Assembly: GCA_014281115.1 (NCBI GenBank)
Contig: JACONQ010000004.1
Span: 310,001-374,000, forward strand
Direction of reading: 5' to 3'
Length of the DNA stretch: 64,000 nt
Source: Laburnicola sp. R22_1
Taxonomy: Eukaryota; Ascomycota; Dothideomycetes; Pleosporales; Didymosphaeriaceae
Shown here: positions 1-10,561 of the stretch, piece after piece
Position numbering within the stretch: the first letter of the stretch is position 1
Layout of the letters: each line of letters starts with the position of its first letter
The notes under the pieces: model-generated
The model's database searches: none
Told to the model about the DNA's origin: nothing
Seen by the model: only the letters and a program-made list of their open reading frames with translations
Program-made: the position numbers and the translations under genes

Positions 1-1457
1 TTGTGTTTTGTTGATAAAGTGCAAGAGCGCACCTCCGAATCGCGAATCATTGCACAGTCATGTGACCTCAACACCTGGGCACATGGGCAGCTGTGTGTCT
101 GTCATCTGTCAAGCAAGCGCTGCTGTCATGCTCGGGAGTCGGCCGATAACCATCCCCCGTCGATATCTCCGAAGCGTATACAGCGGTACAGTACCTGCAT
201 GTGCGTTTCAGAAGCGCCCGCCTGAATGTCCGTTAATTATCTTATTTAGCCTTTGGCCAAACAGGGAGTTGCTGACAGCTCAAACGCGTCCGTTCCATGC
301 CTGCGACTTCTTTTATCGATTTTTTCTAAATATGGCGTGTGTGTTGTGTGCTGTCAGATGTCTGAGTACTCTGGATGCGGCGTCGAGACATGCTCGTGCA
401 GGAAAGGCGGTACGTTGTCCAATTATGGCGCGCTGTGCTCGAGGTGCGACGAATGCGGAGTTCGGCTGCCCATTACTCGGTCTGTGGTTCTCACTTGCAT
501 CCAAGCGCAGATTTGGAACGCCGCAACTCCGCATCTTCACAGACTTCACGTACATACAGAAGGAGGCGGTGCAATTCGTACCGTGCAGGTGGGCGTTCGC
601 CGAGCGCCCGCTTGAAACGTGAGCTCGTGTTCAGCCTTTGCCTTCTTGGCGACAAAAACTCTTCCTCTCGTCCTGCTTCGTTGGAAGCAGCTGCTGGCTC
701 GCATGAAAGGTCGATTGGGGCTATACAATCACAGTGTCTGCCTTTTACAAGGAGAAATGAGACGGAGACCCCATGGCGCTGACGGGTCCGTCGTGCACGC
801 ACGGCACAGCTGGAGCACCCAGTTCAGCCGCGGCGCAGGGATTCGACCGCCATAGTGTACCGAAAGCTTCTAGCCGGTCCGCAGAGGCCGACAGCCGTCC
901 CTTTTCGTACATCATCTAAGCCCCTGGCGAATGAGCTTCAGCGCCAGACGAGATGCCGGCGCCACGGCTAGTTTCGAAACTGGGCTGGCCGTCCAAGAGC
1001 CGCTACCTGGATGTGAGCGTAATAAGAGATGGCGATCCCGCAAACTATACCGATTACGCCCTCCACACGTTTCCCTGTGTTGGGTTAATCGTCCTTTCGT
1101 TTGGTTGTTGAATTCGAGGTTTTCGAGGTTTTCAGGAGCGAGCGGGTACTTGCATACGACATCTAGAATCCCAAGATCCGTAATACCTAGTTGCTTTCGA
1201 TTCGAGGGTCCTGGACGGCTTGCCTGTGTGTTTGGGAGGTGTCGACAATTTGCATCGCGAATCGCATACGAGTTCTCAGCCACTCTCTTTCGTACAATTG
1301 AGTTGAGCATTTACCCACACCTTTTCTATTATTGGGTCCACAGCCGGTCATCCCTTCGCTTCGCAGATTAAGTCTTCCGGAACCGTGTCCTTGCTCGCAT
1401 CGAGGCTTAATTCCGACTTCTTCGAGACCTCTGAGCCTTCGACCGCAACACCTCACG
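1..1457. other. intergenic, upstream of S41 peptidase
   Basis: No open frame here has recognisable domains, splice structure or coding character, so I call no gene. The 6-mer TCGGCC, which clusters in the precursor promoter, occurs at 139 and in reverse at 886. The last part should hold the promoter and leader of the peptidase gene starting at 1458. Confidence 0.5.
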
Positions 1458-3837
1458 ATGAGGTCCGTAGCAGCGCTGTCGGCGCTTTTGGCCGTTACTT
1501 CGGCACAAATAGAGACTTTCTCATTTGGTACGAGTGCCACAGCCGATACTAATCAGCCTACCTCCACAGGGTCTACTTCTGGCCCAATTGAGACGGGGGA
1601 AGCATGTGGACAGATCGCGGACCTTGTCAGGCGGACCAGCTTGATAGACGCAGAGGTAAGCCACGCCTAGCTCGGGAAGGGAGAGGTAGAGTGGGCACAG
1701 AATTGACAACCTACAGCTGGCGTATGCATGCCTGAAATCAGTACCTATCGATACCGACGCCGCATCGGATTCATTGAAGTCCTTAAAGAATATGGTCGAA
1801 TTTCAGTCAACGTTATCATACTTGAAGAATCCTCCAAAGGGATACGGGGACGAAGCTGTGGATATCCAGGGCGGATTGGATGACATCGCCGACAAGGTCT
1901 CTAATGGGGATTACGATAACGAGTACGATTTCGAGAACGATATCGCGAGCTTGTTGGCCAAGGCGCACGACGGCCATCTGACATTTTCGGGGATGGCGTA
2001 TAGCGGAGTCTTCTCCTGGCGCAGGGACCGGCAAATAGCGCTCATATCAGGCTCGGAAGACGGCAAAGGAGCACCAAAGATATGGGGTATTCAAGACTTC
2101 AACCAGACGGGAAACGCAGGCTACAAGCGGTCTGACATCTCGCTGATCGACGGCAAGGATGCCGTGGAGTTTATCAAGGAAGAGAGCTTGGGAACTAGTT
2201 ACCATGATCCGGACTCGAGGTACAACTCCATGTTCTACATGCAGCCCGCGGAGAACTATGGCTTCTTTGCCAACCCGCGCTTTTACCCCGGTCCTTCGGT
2301 CAATATCACGTATGGCAACAATACGTGGAAAGAGTTCACAAACTCGGCTGTGGTCTTGTCGCCATCGCGTTGGCGCGACGTTGAGGATGGCAGGTCATTC
2401 TACAATACTTTCATTGTCCCGCGCTCGGACAGTTCCAGCAACACGAAAAGGATAAATCACCAGAATGTGCCCCGGAACCTCGAGTACCCCCGGGAAGCAG
2501 AGCTCAGCCGCCGCTGGGTACCTTATGCTTATCCCGATGCCGTGGTCGAGCACTCAGCCGAGGATGTCAAGCTAGCTGGGTACTTTGTTGACAGCGGTGC
2601 CGGAAAAGTTGGAGTCCTAATGGTGCAAACATTCAACGTCGAAGTAGACCTCGGGGATACTAGTGATGCCGAAGAGTTCCAGGAAGTGGTTCAAAAGTAC
2701 ATTGAGCTGGCCAAGGAGCAAAAAGTAACGAAGCACATCTTCGACGTGCGAACCAACGGCGGCGGAAAGATTCTCCTTGGCTACGACATGTTCCTGCAGT
2801 TCTTCCCTTCGAAGAAAGACCCCCAGCTGCTGGCACGATGGCGCGGACACAAAGGTTCCGAGCTCCTGGGCAAGCAGTTGTCTTCGCTCAAGACTATGAC
2901 CTTTACCAACGGCCATCTCTACACCTCCCCGTTCAACTTCAACTCGTACATCAACGCCGACAACGAGGAGTTCGAATCCTTCGAAGACATGTACCCCCCC
3001 GAGGAATTCCACGACGACAAATTCACCGCCCTGCTCCGCTACAACCTCTCCGACCCCCTCGAAACCTCAGACCCCGTCTACGCCCTCGGCATCGAAATGA
3101 CAGGCTACCTCGGCCGCTCCGACATCACGACGGACCCCTTCAAAGCCTCCGACCTTATCATCCTCTCCGACGGCATCTGCGCCTCCACGTGCTCCCTCTT
3201 CACCGAGCTGATGGTCCAACAAGCAGGCGTCAAAACCCTCGGCGTAGGCGGGCTCCCGCAAAACGGGCCCATGCAACCCGTAGGCGGCACAAAGGGCTCC
3301 ATGCTGCTGCCCGCCGAATACCTGATTGCGACGTCGGCCAGCGTCATCCGCAACTTTGCCGCCAACATAGGCGAGGGCCGCGAATGGCTCGATTTCCTGC
3401 CGACGCCCTTTAGCATCGCGACGAACAATGCGGGCGTCAATTTCCAGGATACGATCCGCACGGGCCTCGAGAAGGACGGGGTGCCGACGCAGTTTCTTAA
3501 TGATACCACGAGTTGTAGGATCTTTTATGAGCCGGGCATGTATCTTAATGTTTCGGCGTTGTGGGGGAGGGCGGCGGATGTGGCGTTTGGGAAGGATGGG
3601 GGGATGGATGAGGAGGCTTGTGTTGCGGGGTCGGTTACGGATAAGGAGGCGCAGTCTGGGCAGGGCGAGGGTAATCCTGAGAGTGGGAGTGGCGATGGAA
3701 ATTCGCCTAGTCCTTCTGATGGGACGACGGGTGCGGCGCCGGGGGCTCTTGGGCCGGTGCATGGGGGGTGGGGCGCGGTGTTTGTGTGTGCGGTTGTGGT
3801 TGTGGGGTCGATGGGTTGGGGGGTTGGGTTGGTGTGA
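1458..3837 (+). CDS. secreted S41-family peptidase, UstP/CPAF-like, probably GPI-anchored
   Basis: Two exons, 1458-1655 and 1717-3837, with a 61 bp GT-AG intron in phase 0, give 772 residues. The N-terminus MRSVAALSALLAVTSAQ is a signal peptide. The C-terminal half has the fungal S41 layout, with a nucleophile-type motif SDGICASTCS whose Ser is near residue 556. The extreme C-terminus is a Ser/Gly/Pro-rich spacer followed by a hydrophobic tail, which suggests a GPI anchor, so it would act in the secretory route or at the cell surface. S41 peptidases of this type occur in the ustiloxin (ustP) and phomopsin RiPP clusters. The precursor peptide 4.4 kb away and two UstYa-like genes between make a processing role likely, but that is inference. 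The last 300 bp of coding sequence are strongly G/T-rich on the sense strand. Confidence 0.85.
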
Positions 3838-5031
3838 TGTGGGTGCTTGTATATGTGGTTGTGGTGGGATTGCATGGGCAAGTTTCTGGTTTTGCATGGT
3901 GTGGCGTTTTTTGCGTTCCTTGGTTTCTTATGTGCTCTGTTTGGGTCGATAGATGCATGGATGGATGGCATTTTAGGCACAGTACAAGACGGTGGGCGAA
4001 CGTGTACTTATGGATGGGTGCATCATGGGTTGGGGAGTAATGCGTATTTACAGTGGTGGAAACGCTACGTAATGGTAGAACTTGTAAATAGAAGAATGCA
4101 CTCCGAGGTCGTATGTTGGCTGGGTTTTTTGTCTGCTTTTTGGAGGTGAGGTGGAGTTCGTTGTGTGCGCTTTGTGGGTTGGAATTGGGGTTTGGGCTGG
4201 ATATGAGGATGTGGGAAGGGGAAGGGGAGGGGGAAGAGAGGGGATGGGTGGGGGGTTGAGTTATACGGTGTGTGGACAGTGGATTTCGACTTTGCGTTCG
4301 GCAAGATCCTTGTTGCTGAGCATGTTGGGAAGGTGACTGACTGAGAGTGGTGATTGAAATGACGCACAAGAAGCTGAGGCTTGGTTTGTTGTTTGAGTGG
4401 CATAGTCTGACGTGGTTGTGTATTATTCTCGTTTTGCTATGTGCGGTAGGACAACAAAGGCTTTAGTCTTAAACATATAGCAAAAAGTGAAGAGCCGTTC
4501 TGTTTATGAATATGTGCTTATTTATGAAGAGAACTTACATCTTCGATGCAGATCCGTTGAGTACTTTATTGAGCTTTACACACTGCACAGTTTGAAGTTG
4601 ACAATTGCCGCGTTATGCTTCGACTCCCCACTGTGATCGATCCCAGTCGTGCCCTTTTTTTACGTACTTTGGCTGCTGAACCTTGGGTTGTGCTTGTGCT
4701 GTTAAGTCTCATAATATGTAAAACGCTAAGCCGACTGTAAACGGATATGAATGAAAAACAAGAGAACTTCATGCACGTTCGGTACACAATAAGAACATTT
4801 GCTTATAGATTAGAGGACAGAATTTTGATAACCATGGGCTCGGTTGCGGATGCCGATCGGAAGTCACGTTAGCAGTTCAGTACTAGTAGCTGGTGAGCAT
4901 TGATTGGGTTTTCATTGAGCTTGTAGCAAAGTCTATGTATATCGCAAGCTTAATCGCCTCAATTTTCGACCAGCCTGGTTGGAACAGGACTCCATCGTCC
5001 ATCATAAACACCGCAGACGAAGCCTTCTTTT
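3838..5031. other. intergenic between S41 peptidase and UstYa-like gene
   Basis: The first 430 bp continue the G/T-rich, C-poor strand bias of the peptidase 3' end. One copy of a dispersed repeat lies at about 4436-4512. No gene is supported; an open frame antisense at 4883-5179 is only the extension past the stop of the neighbouring gene in another frame. Confidence 0.5.
4436..4512 (+). repeat. dispersed ~100 bp repeat, copy E (gene-space copy)
   Basis: Shares the block GGTAGGACaACAAAGGCTTT with later tracts TCTTAAA, CAAAAAG and AGAGCC in the same order and spacing as copies at 50355, 63018, and reversed at 30808 and 52561. It is the only copy in an otherwise ordinary intergenic region near genes. 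It lacks the recognisable left end of the other copies. Confidence 0.6.
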
Positions 5032-5781
5032 TCAATAGTCTGTCCATTCCAAAGGCTTGCCATGTTTTCCCCATGCCACGTTGTAACCCCCAGGCTTGCC
5101 ACAGTATGGAAACTTCGTATAGGATAGTTGTATATTGTTCTTGCGGAACCCCGGTGGTTTTAGTGCCATTTCTACGCAATGGTTGGTATGATGTGTTGGC
5201 ATGATCTGCCCGTCGAGGGTGCTGCCACTCGCGTATGCCTTATGCAGTTTCTTGATGAGGAACAGGCAGTGCGTTACATGGTACTGTTGGCGTACAAAGT
5301 CTGACAATGATTAGCAGAGCCTCGACATACTAACGGTACACTGAGGATACATACAGCCTGGACCGTTCCCAAGGCGGACTTCTTCGATGGACACAGTCTC
5401 TGTGTAGTTCGCATCGCGGTAAATACCCAAGTCATGGTCGACGATGTATTGGATAAACTTTTCCTCGGTTTCTGGATCTGCACATTCTTTTGGTAACCAA
5501 GTGAATCCAGTGACCTCGAAAACGCAGCCGCGTGCTCGTGCTTCGTCGGCAGTGGTACCACACTGGTCGTACTTGGGGTTCTTCTGATGAGCAACCGTAA
5601 AGTAGATGAGTGGTATTAGGACCACGATGACAGAGAGCAAGATGATGGCGGGGCGGAAGAATCGTGATCGTGTGGGGTGCCGTATTATTGAGGGCGTGTC
5701 CTCTGAATCCACGTCGGAGAAGTCTTTGAATTTCTCTTCATCGCAGAGCGTTGTGCGAGCGGAGTCATGCGCATTGTCCAT
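5032..5781 (-). CDS. small UstYa-like membrane protein with two HxxHC motifs
   Basis: Two exons, 5355-5781 and 5032-5300, with a 54 bp GT-AG intron in phase 1, give 231 residues. A charged cytosolic N-terminus is followed by one membrane segment near residues 44-64 and a lumenal domain. That domain starts CGTTADEARARGCVFEV and carries HVTHC (150-154) and HTNHC (180-184), then YTKFPYCGKPGGYNV. This layout matches a common fungal family related to UstYa/DUF3328 proteins; in UstYa the two HxxHC motifs belong to the oxidative cyclase centre. It is divergent from the canonical DUF3328 type next door. Adjacent same-strand position to the second UstYa gene suggests joint work on the RiPP product; the exact reaction is unknown. 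Confidence 0.8.
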
Positions 5782-6559
5782 TTCTGAGGATTATAAAGTG
5801 TTGAGTGGACCAGTTGGACAGTATTGGAAGTACAAAACTATTGTGATTGTTAACACTTCCAGGAACAAGTGGCGGAGATTGATGTGCGAGAGCCCAGTGC
5901 TCGGATCAACTGCGAGGAAGCCTCGGGCAGCCTGGTGGATGTAGGATTGGGGGCGGTTAGTACGATTCGAAGGATAATCTTTGCTTCTTATCACCCGGGA
6001 CAACCCCGCAGCTGCAACGGGGTCCATGGCGCATGTGCCTTGACCGTTACATACACTAAGGTAGTACACTGCGTTAGGGGGAAGAGCGGGTAAGAAGTCG
6101 ACACTATCCGAGGGTATTACATAGATGAATACAGTCAGATTTCGTGGTGGGTTACGCGTTTGAGATCTTGCGGTTCGGGATATAGTACTTGCCCTATACT
6201 ATTGGCTGGATGACAATGCCTCGTATGATGTAGCTTAGAAACTCAGCTGCGCGTACTGGTCGAGACATGGATACATATGGGTTCCAGGCACCTACCTAGG
6301 TAGGTAGGGGATCACGTCTATGTCAGGAAGGTGCTGTGCACGAAGGAACAACGAAGGAATAAGGAAGGAACAGTGGGGGCCGATTGAAAACACGCAAAGA
6401 GAAGGCGTGCTAAGGCGTGCCGGGCAACACATAAGCATAGACTAAGTACGGTATTCGGTTCCCCGGTAAGGATTCGGATCCCTGTCTAACAACCTTGCAC
6501 AACACTGTCATTCATTCGGATTTTCAATTTTTTTAATTTACAGTACTGAAGCAATACCA
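5782..6559. other. intergenic between the two UstYa-like genes
   Basis: Upstream region of the 5032-5781 gene. It contains an AGGTAGGT run around 6290-6308, a GAAGGAA-type run around 6340-6370 and one GGCCGA (reverse TCGGCC) at 6378-6383. No convincing coding frame. Confidence 0.5.
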
Positions 6560-7554
6560 TCAGTGGCCCAAATCATACACTACTTGTTCCCCCAAAGGAT
6601 CGGTCACTTGCAGCTTATTATCCAGCTTCAAGACTCGATGCTCCTTTGCCCAATCCCGAAGTGCATCAAAGTCGCGACACGTATGCGGAACGGCAGGCGA
6701 CGGAAGGAGCTGGTCATACTTGGACCACCACACATACGGAAGCGGTATAATATCGCCTGAGCACATAAGACTTTGCCGAATCGAGTCGATGCAGTGATCA
6801 ATATGTTTCATGTTTAGCGCTTCGACTTCATCTGGGGAAGAGGTCTCGTTCCAAAAGAGGCGCCTGCGTACGTGGCTCTGGATTCAAAGTTTAGCAGCAG
6901 ATCAATGCTAACGATGCCTGCGTGAGGAATAAACATACCAAGCAGTGGAGTTGGTGGAAAACTTCCAATATCACGACATAATTCCCCTCGTCGCCGGGAA
7001 TGGGCGACGTGCGGTTTGTGAGCTGGGCAGCTTCGCTCATCGGAATCTTGCTGACTCCATCTAGAGCAAAAAATATTAGCCAGGGCGTTATAAAGCCATG
7101 ACACCTTACATTTATGCAACTCTTCCCACAGTTGATCGCTTTCTGGTGTTGGCGGCCCTTGGTAAGGACTCATGTCACTGTCGATGCCTGCTTGGAAGAC
7201 GACATTCTTAAATTTTATCGCCGACGAGGCCGGAGCTACGGTTCAAATTCAAGCGTGAGTAGCGAAAACTGTATTGTTCTCGGGAAACTTACAGAAAACT
7301 GCATTAGAAGGCTTCGTAGCTGCGAGTTGTGTCCATGTGTGCCAATTCGAAATCATCAGGCACGGTATCAGTGCCCAAGGTATCCATCGAGTCCAGGAAA
7401 TCCAGGGTGAGACTTTCGAGAGGTATAAAGAAGAGCATTTTTGAAGCTGTGAATCTAGCGAGGAAATTCCATCCAGCTTTTCGACAGTTTCAGAATCTTC
7501 CACGCTCTCCCGCTGGTTGACAGGCTGGTAGTCTTTATTTAACGAGGGCCTCAT
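6560..7554 (-). CDS. UstYa-family (DUF3328) oxidase-like protein
   Basis: Four exons, 7293-7554, 7110-7235, 6939-7060 and 6560-6877, with introns of 57, 49 and 61 bp, stay in frame throughout and give 275 residues. There is a cytosolic N-terminus, a membrane segment near 51-70, the family motif YQGPPTPESDQLWEELH, then VFHQLHCL (HxxHC at 165-169) and HIDHCIDSIRQSL (HxxHC at 195-199). These are the diagnostic DUF3328 signatures. Family members UstYa/UstYb and the phomopsin homologues catalyse oxidative cyclisation of the peptide core. The gene is divergent from the precursor gene, sharing a 680 bp intergenic region, which favours co-regulation. The start ATG at 7554 is the first that precedes the membrane segment in frame. 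Confidence 0.88.
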
Positions 7555-8236
7555 TTTGGCACGTAGGGGAGAATTGAAATGTGGAGTGGAAACTACTCTA
7601 GGAGGGAGCCAGCTTTGGGTGGTCGCTGATGATATCTCGCGCGAGAAAAATCTGTGGGATAAAGTACCTCCGCGGTCGGCCTTTAGGCAAGCCAGCTGCC
7701 TTTCACATCCCCGCAACAGGAGGATTATTAGCTCGCGTCCCTACAGATTTGTTAGCACGCATACGCATACAAGGATGCCTTGAGCTATTTGATGTAGTGT
7801 CAACCGGCTTTATTCACTCTATGCAGTGAGACTGCAGAATCGCCATATGATACCTGGTCACATCGGCCTTCCCGCCTGTATTGTTGAATATCAATTCTGA
7901 TATACCTTCCCCTCTAGACCTAGTATTGAAGGTGAGATGCGGGGCTGTTGGATTTAATGCCGTCCTCGGCCGGGGAGCGTTTGTCGGCCTTCACATCGAG
8001 CGAATGAGAGCGACCATGCCATTTAGTCTCGGTTCTCGAATGTTGAAGGCTTAGCTTCTTTTTTTCTATCGTTAATAAGGACACTAGCGACAGTATTATG
8101 TCTGAACTGAAGGAGGTATAAAGTACTCAGGTTCCGTGCTTTCATTGATGTAGGCCGCCCTGACTCTTCACTTTGTCTGCTCAAGTACGTCTATCGTTTC
8201 TCGGAATTACAAATATCCTCTCCCTCCGCCGTCACC
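7555..8236. promoter_or_regulatory. bidirectional promoter between UstYa gene and RiPP precursor
   Basis: The two divergent genes share this 682 bp. TCGGCC occurs four times (7676-7681, 7863-7868, 7966-7971, 7984-7989), and the third lies in the CGG/CCG palindrome CTCGGCCGGGG. Such CGG/CCG sites are the usual target type of Zn2Cys6 cluster regulators, but no regulator gene is in the window, so this is a candidate only. A TATA-like TATAAA lies at 8117-8122, about 115 bp before the precursor ATG. Confidence 0.4.
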
Positions 8237-8587
8237 ATGAAGTTCTCCAAAAGCATCCTGTCAGCCGTCTTCGCTGTTTCGGTTCTCGCTGCTCCAGTAC
8301 CTGCACCAGATACGGTGAGTTTCCCACCGTTTCCCCAGGATATTCCTACAACATTTGTTAATGATAAACAGGAAGAGGTCTCTGTTGACAATGCCTTCAT
8401 TGGTATTGCTTACAATGGACTCAAGAAGCGTGAGGAAGAGGAAGCCTCCGTGGACCAAGCTTTTGTCAATGTTGCGTACTTTGGACTCAAGGAGCGTGAG
8501 GAAGAGGAGGCATCTGTGGACCAAGCATTTGCCAATGCTGCGTACAATGGCTTGAAGGCAAAGCGTGAGGAGAGGAGGCATCCGTAG
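8237..8587 (+). CDS. secreted Kex2-type repeat precursor peptide (dikaritin-like RiPP precursor)
   Basis: ATG in the context CACCATGAAG. Exon 1 is 8237-8314, intron 8315-8371 (GTGAGT...CAG, 57 bp), exon 2 8372-8587; the spliced product is 97 residues. The N-terminus MKFSKSILSAVFAVSVLAAP is a signal peptide. Exon 2 encodes three repeats: acidic spacer, SVDxAF, a variable centre, then AYNGLK or AYFGLK, closed by KKR, KER or AKR. This signal peptide plus tandem cores with Kex2-like basic ends is the architecture of ustiloxin, asperipin and epichloecyclin precursors. The conserved Tyr suits a UstYa-type crosslink. The neighbouring UstYa genes and S41 peptidase support a RiPP role. The frame stops at 8585 inside what looks like a fourth repeat (see next entries). 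The intron is a multiple of three without stops, so unspliced RNA would also be translatable. Confidence 0.82.
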   Translation: MKFSKSILSAVFAVSVLAAPVPAPDTVSFPPFPQDIPTTFVNDKQEEVSVDNAFIGIAYNGLKKREEEEASVDQAFVNVAYFGLKEREEEEASVDQAFANAAYNGLKAKREERRHP

Positions 8588-8634
8588 ACCAAGCGTTTGT
8601 CAATGTTGCGTATTTCGGATTGAAGAAGGAATAA
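8372..8634 (+). repeat. tandem core repeats of the RiPP precursor
   Basis: Four units by DNA alignment: 8372-8431, 8432-8497, 8498-8566 and 8567-8634. The centres between SVDxAF and GLK differ: IGIAYN, VNVAYF, ANAAYN, and in the out-of-frame fourth unit a VNV/AYF type like unit 2. Unit ends are LKKR, LKER and LKAKR. Only the first and third end in a dibasic KR; the second has KER, a weaker Kex2 site. Confidence 0.8.
8567..8634 (+). pseudogene. frameshifted fourth repeat of the precursor
   Basis: This 68 bp segment aligns to the preceding 69 bp unit except for one missing base in the GAG-rich tract just after 8567. The frame therefore shifts and stops at 8585-8587. The shifted frame would run to its own stop at 8632-8634, in line with the repeat pattern. 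Either a true one-base deletion removed the last core, or it is a base-calling error in this GA-rich tract. Confidence 0.65.
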
Positions 8635-9554
8635 GGTGGGTAGGTCCCTCCTCGAAATGGCGGGTTACAAGATAGCAAGTGGAAGCGCTTTGCTAGTTAC
8701 GAATTGAACAACTCAACAGCCGTCTTTGCTCAATATGTTGGGAAGATTAGCGCGAGACCTTGCTGAATGTGAATTCTACGGCTCTGAAAGGTTGACTGGA
8801 AAGATAAAAGCGTCTTAGACTTAGGTCGAGAGCTATTTTCACCCCATATTGGTTCTGCGTCTTCGAGAAAATCTAGATTCTTCTGTACCCTATGCCATTA
8901 GCCACTAAGTAATGGATATAGATACTTCGCGTTTGATCCTATCAATCCTCCACGTGCTAGGCAGAGCGTGATTATCTTAATTGCGCTTGAGATGATACAG
9001 TCTGAGATTCATAAGGTGAAGGGGAATTCGAGAGGCGAAAGCGGTAGGGGTGACTGCAGCTACTTTCTCAATGGCGCATTGAATTCCCACGTACGCTCGT
9101 CAACTGATTCATTCATGAGGTCGTATAAGCTTATAGACATCCGAACTTTTTGCGTATTTTGATACTTGACAGCGTAAAACCGCAATCCAATAGCTAATTG
9201 CGCAGCGGAGGTCAAAATTCAAGTATCCGCGGCGACCTCCATTGACTGCTCAATCCCAGAAAACGGTGAATGTGCAATATATCAGTGTAGCGATCATGAC
9301 CGAACGTTAGCCACCATGATGCCACACTCTTGCTTGAATAACCAAAGTATTGCTTGTGGGTCGACCAGATGTATGCGCGGTTTAGAGGCGTTGGGGGTTC
9401 CGAATGCACGGTAAGCTGAGTTCGTGACACCTTCCCAAATTAGGCAAGGCCACCACTGTTGACGACGTCATCACATCACATTCGTATCTCCTCTCTTATA
9501 TTCACTAACACACTCTGATGCATGTCTGGGTAGCTTTACACGGCATATCCGCTC
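8635..9554. other. intergenic, precursor to GMC pseudogene
   Basis: I see no coding frame with family character and no repeat. It holds the 3' flank of the precursor gene and the upstream region of the broken GMC gene. Confidence 0.5.
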
Positions 9555-10561
9555 ATGATATCTCTCCAATTTACGCTTTGCACCGGCATGCTGCCTCTCT
9601 TCATTGCTTTCACCATCAGCCTTGTTGCTTTCGCCCAAGCAGGAGCGTCACCTGAACGAACATTCGATTATGTGATTGTTGGCGCCGGACCCGCTGGCCT
9701 TGTTCTCGCAAACAAATTGACCAAAGACCCCAGTGTTACAGTCGCTGTAATCGAAGCCGGCGGTGACGAAGCCAACAACCCAAATGTCACAAGGACAGAT
9801 GGTTTCTTTCTTGTGTGTCGGCACTCGAATTGACTGGGCCTATCACAGCGCCCCGCAAAAGTATGCTCTGAGTCGAACCCTTACCTACTCGGCAGGAAAA
9901 GCGCTAGGCGGCACGACTACGATAAACGGAATGACATATCTGCGCGCCGAGAAAGAGCAGGTAGACTAATGAGAAGCATTTGGAAATCAGGGATGGAACT
10001 GGGAGAGCATGTTTGATTACTATCATTCACAGGAGTACTTTCAAACCCCTACTGTAGAGCTTGCGGCGAATGGTGCTACTTTTGAAAAACAACATCATGG
10101 CTTCGACGGTGAGCTTGCGGTGGGTTGGAACAAGTACTTTACCAAACAGGGATTATTTAATACATTGAAAGAGACGAGTAAAAACATGGGCTTGAGGTGG
10201 AATAAAGACGCTAATGGTGGGAAGATGAAAGGCTTTTCAGTCTGGCCTTTCACGCAAAATTCCACAACGAACACCAGAGAAAACGCTGCAAGTGCATTCT
10301 ACTATCCAATCGCTGAAGGAGTCGAAATACTTACCTCCAGCAATGTCACAGAACGGTTATGTGCTATCGAAGATGTAATTCTTTCGGCTGGTTCTCTGCG
10401 CTCACCTGCTCTTCTGGAATTCTCCGGTGTCGGCAACCCGACAGTCCTCCAACCTCTAGGAATCAAAACCGTGATCGACCTTCCCAGCGTAGGCGCAAAT
10501 CTCCAGGACCAGCCCAATAATGCTATTATCTATAGCTCAAACACAAACTGGACGGGGTATC

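Noticed and set aside
8..782. Overlapping open frames up to 204 codons at the left end
   Set aside because: No domain or signal features, and frames are equally open on both strands.
4883..5179. Minus-strand open frame continuing past the small UstYa-like gene
   Set aside because: It overlaps the real second exon in another frame; the real exon keeps the family end YTKFPYCGKPGGYNV and stops at 5032.
5791..6069. Minus-strand 92-codon frame upstream of the UstYa-like gene
   Set aside because: No family resemblance; lies in the presumed promoter.
8261..8678. Antisense open frames over the precursor gene
   Set aside because: They mirror the low-complexity repeats; no signal peptide or start context.
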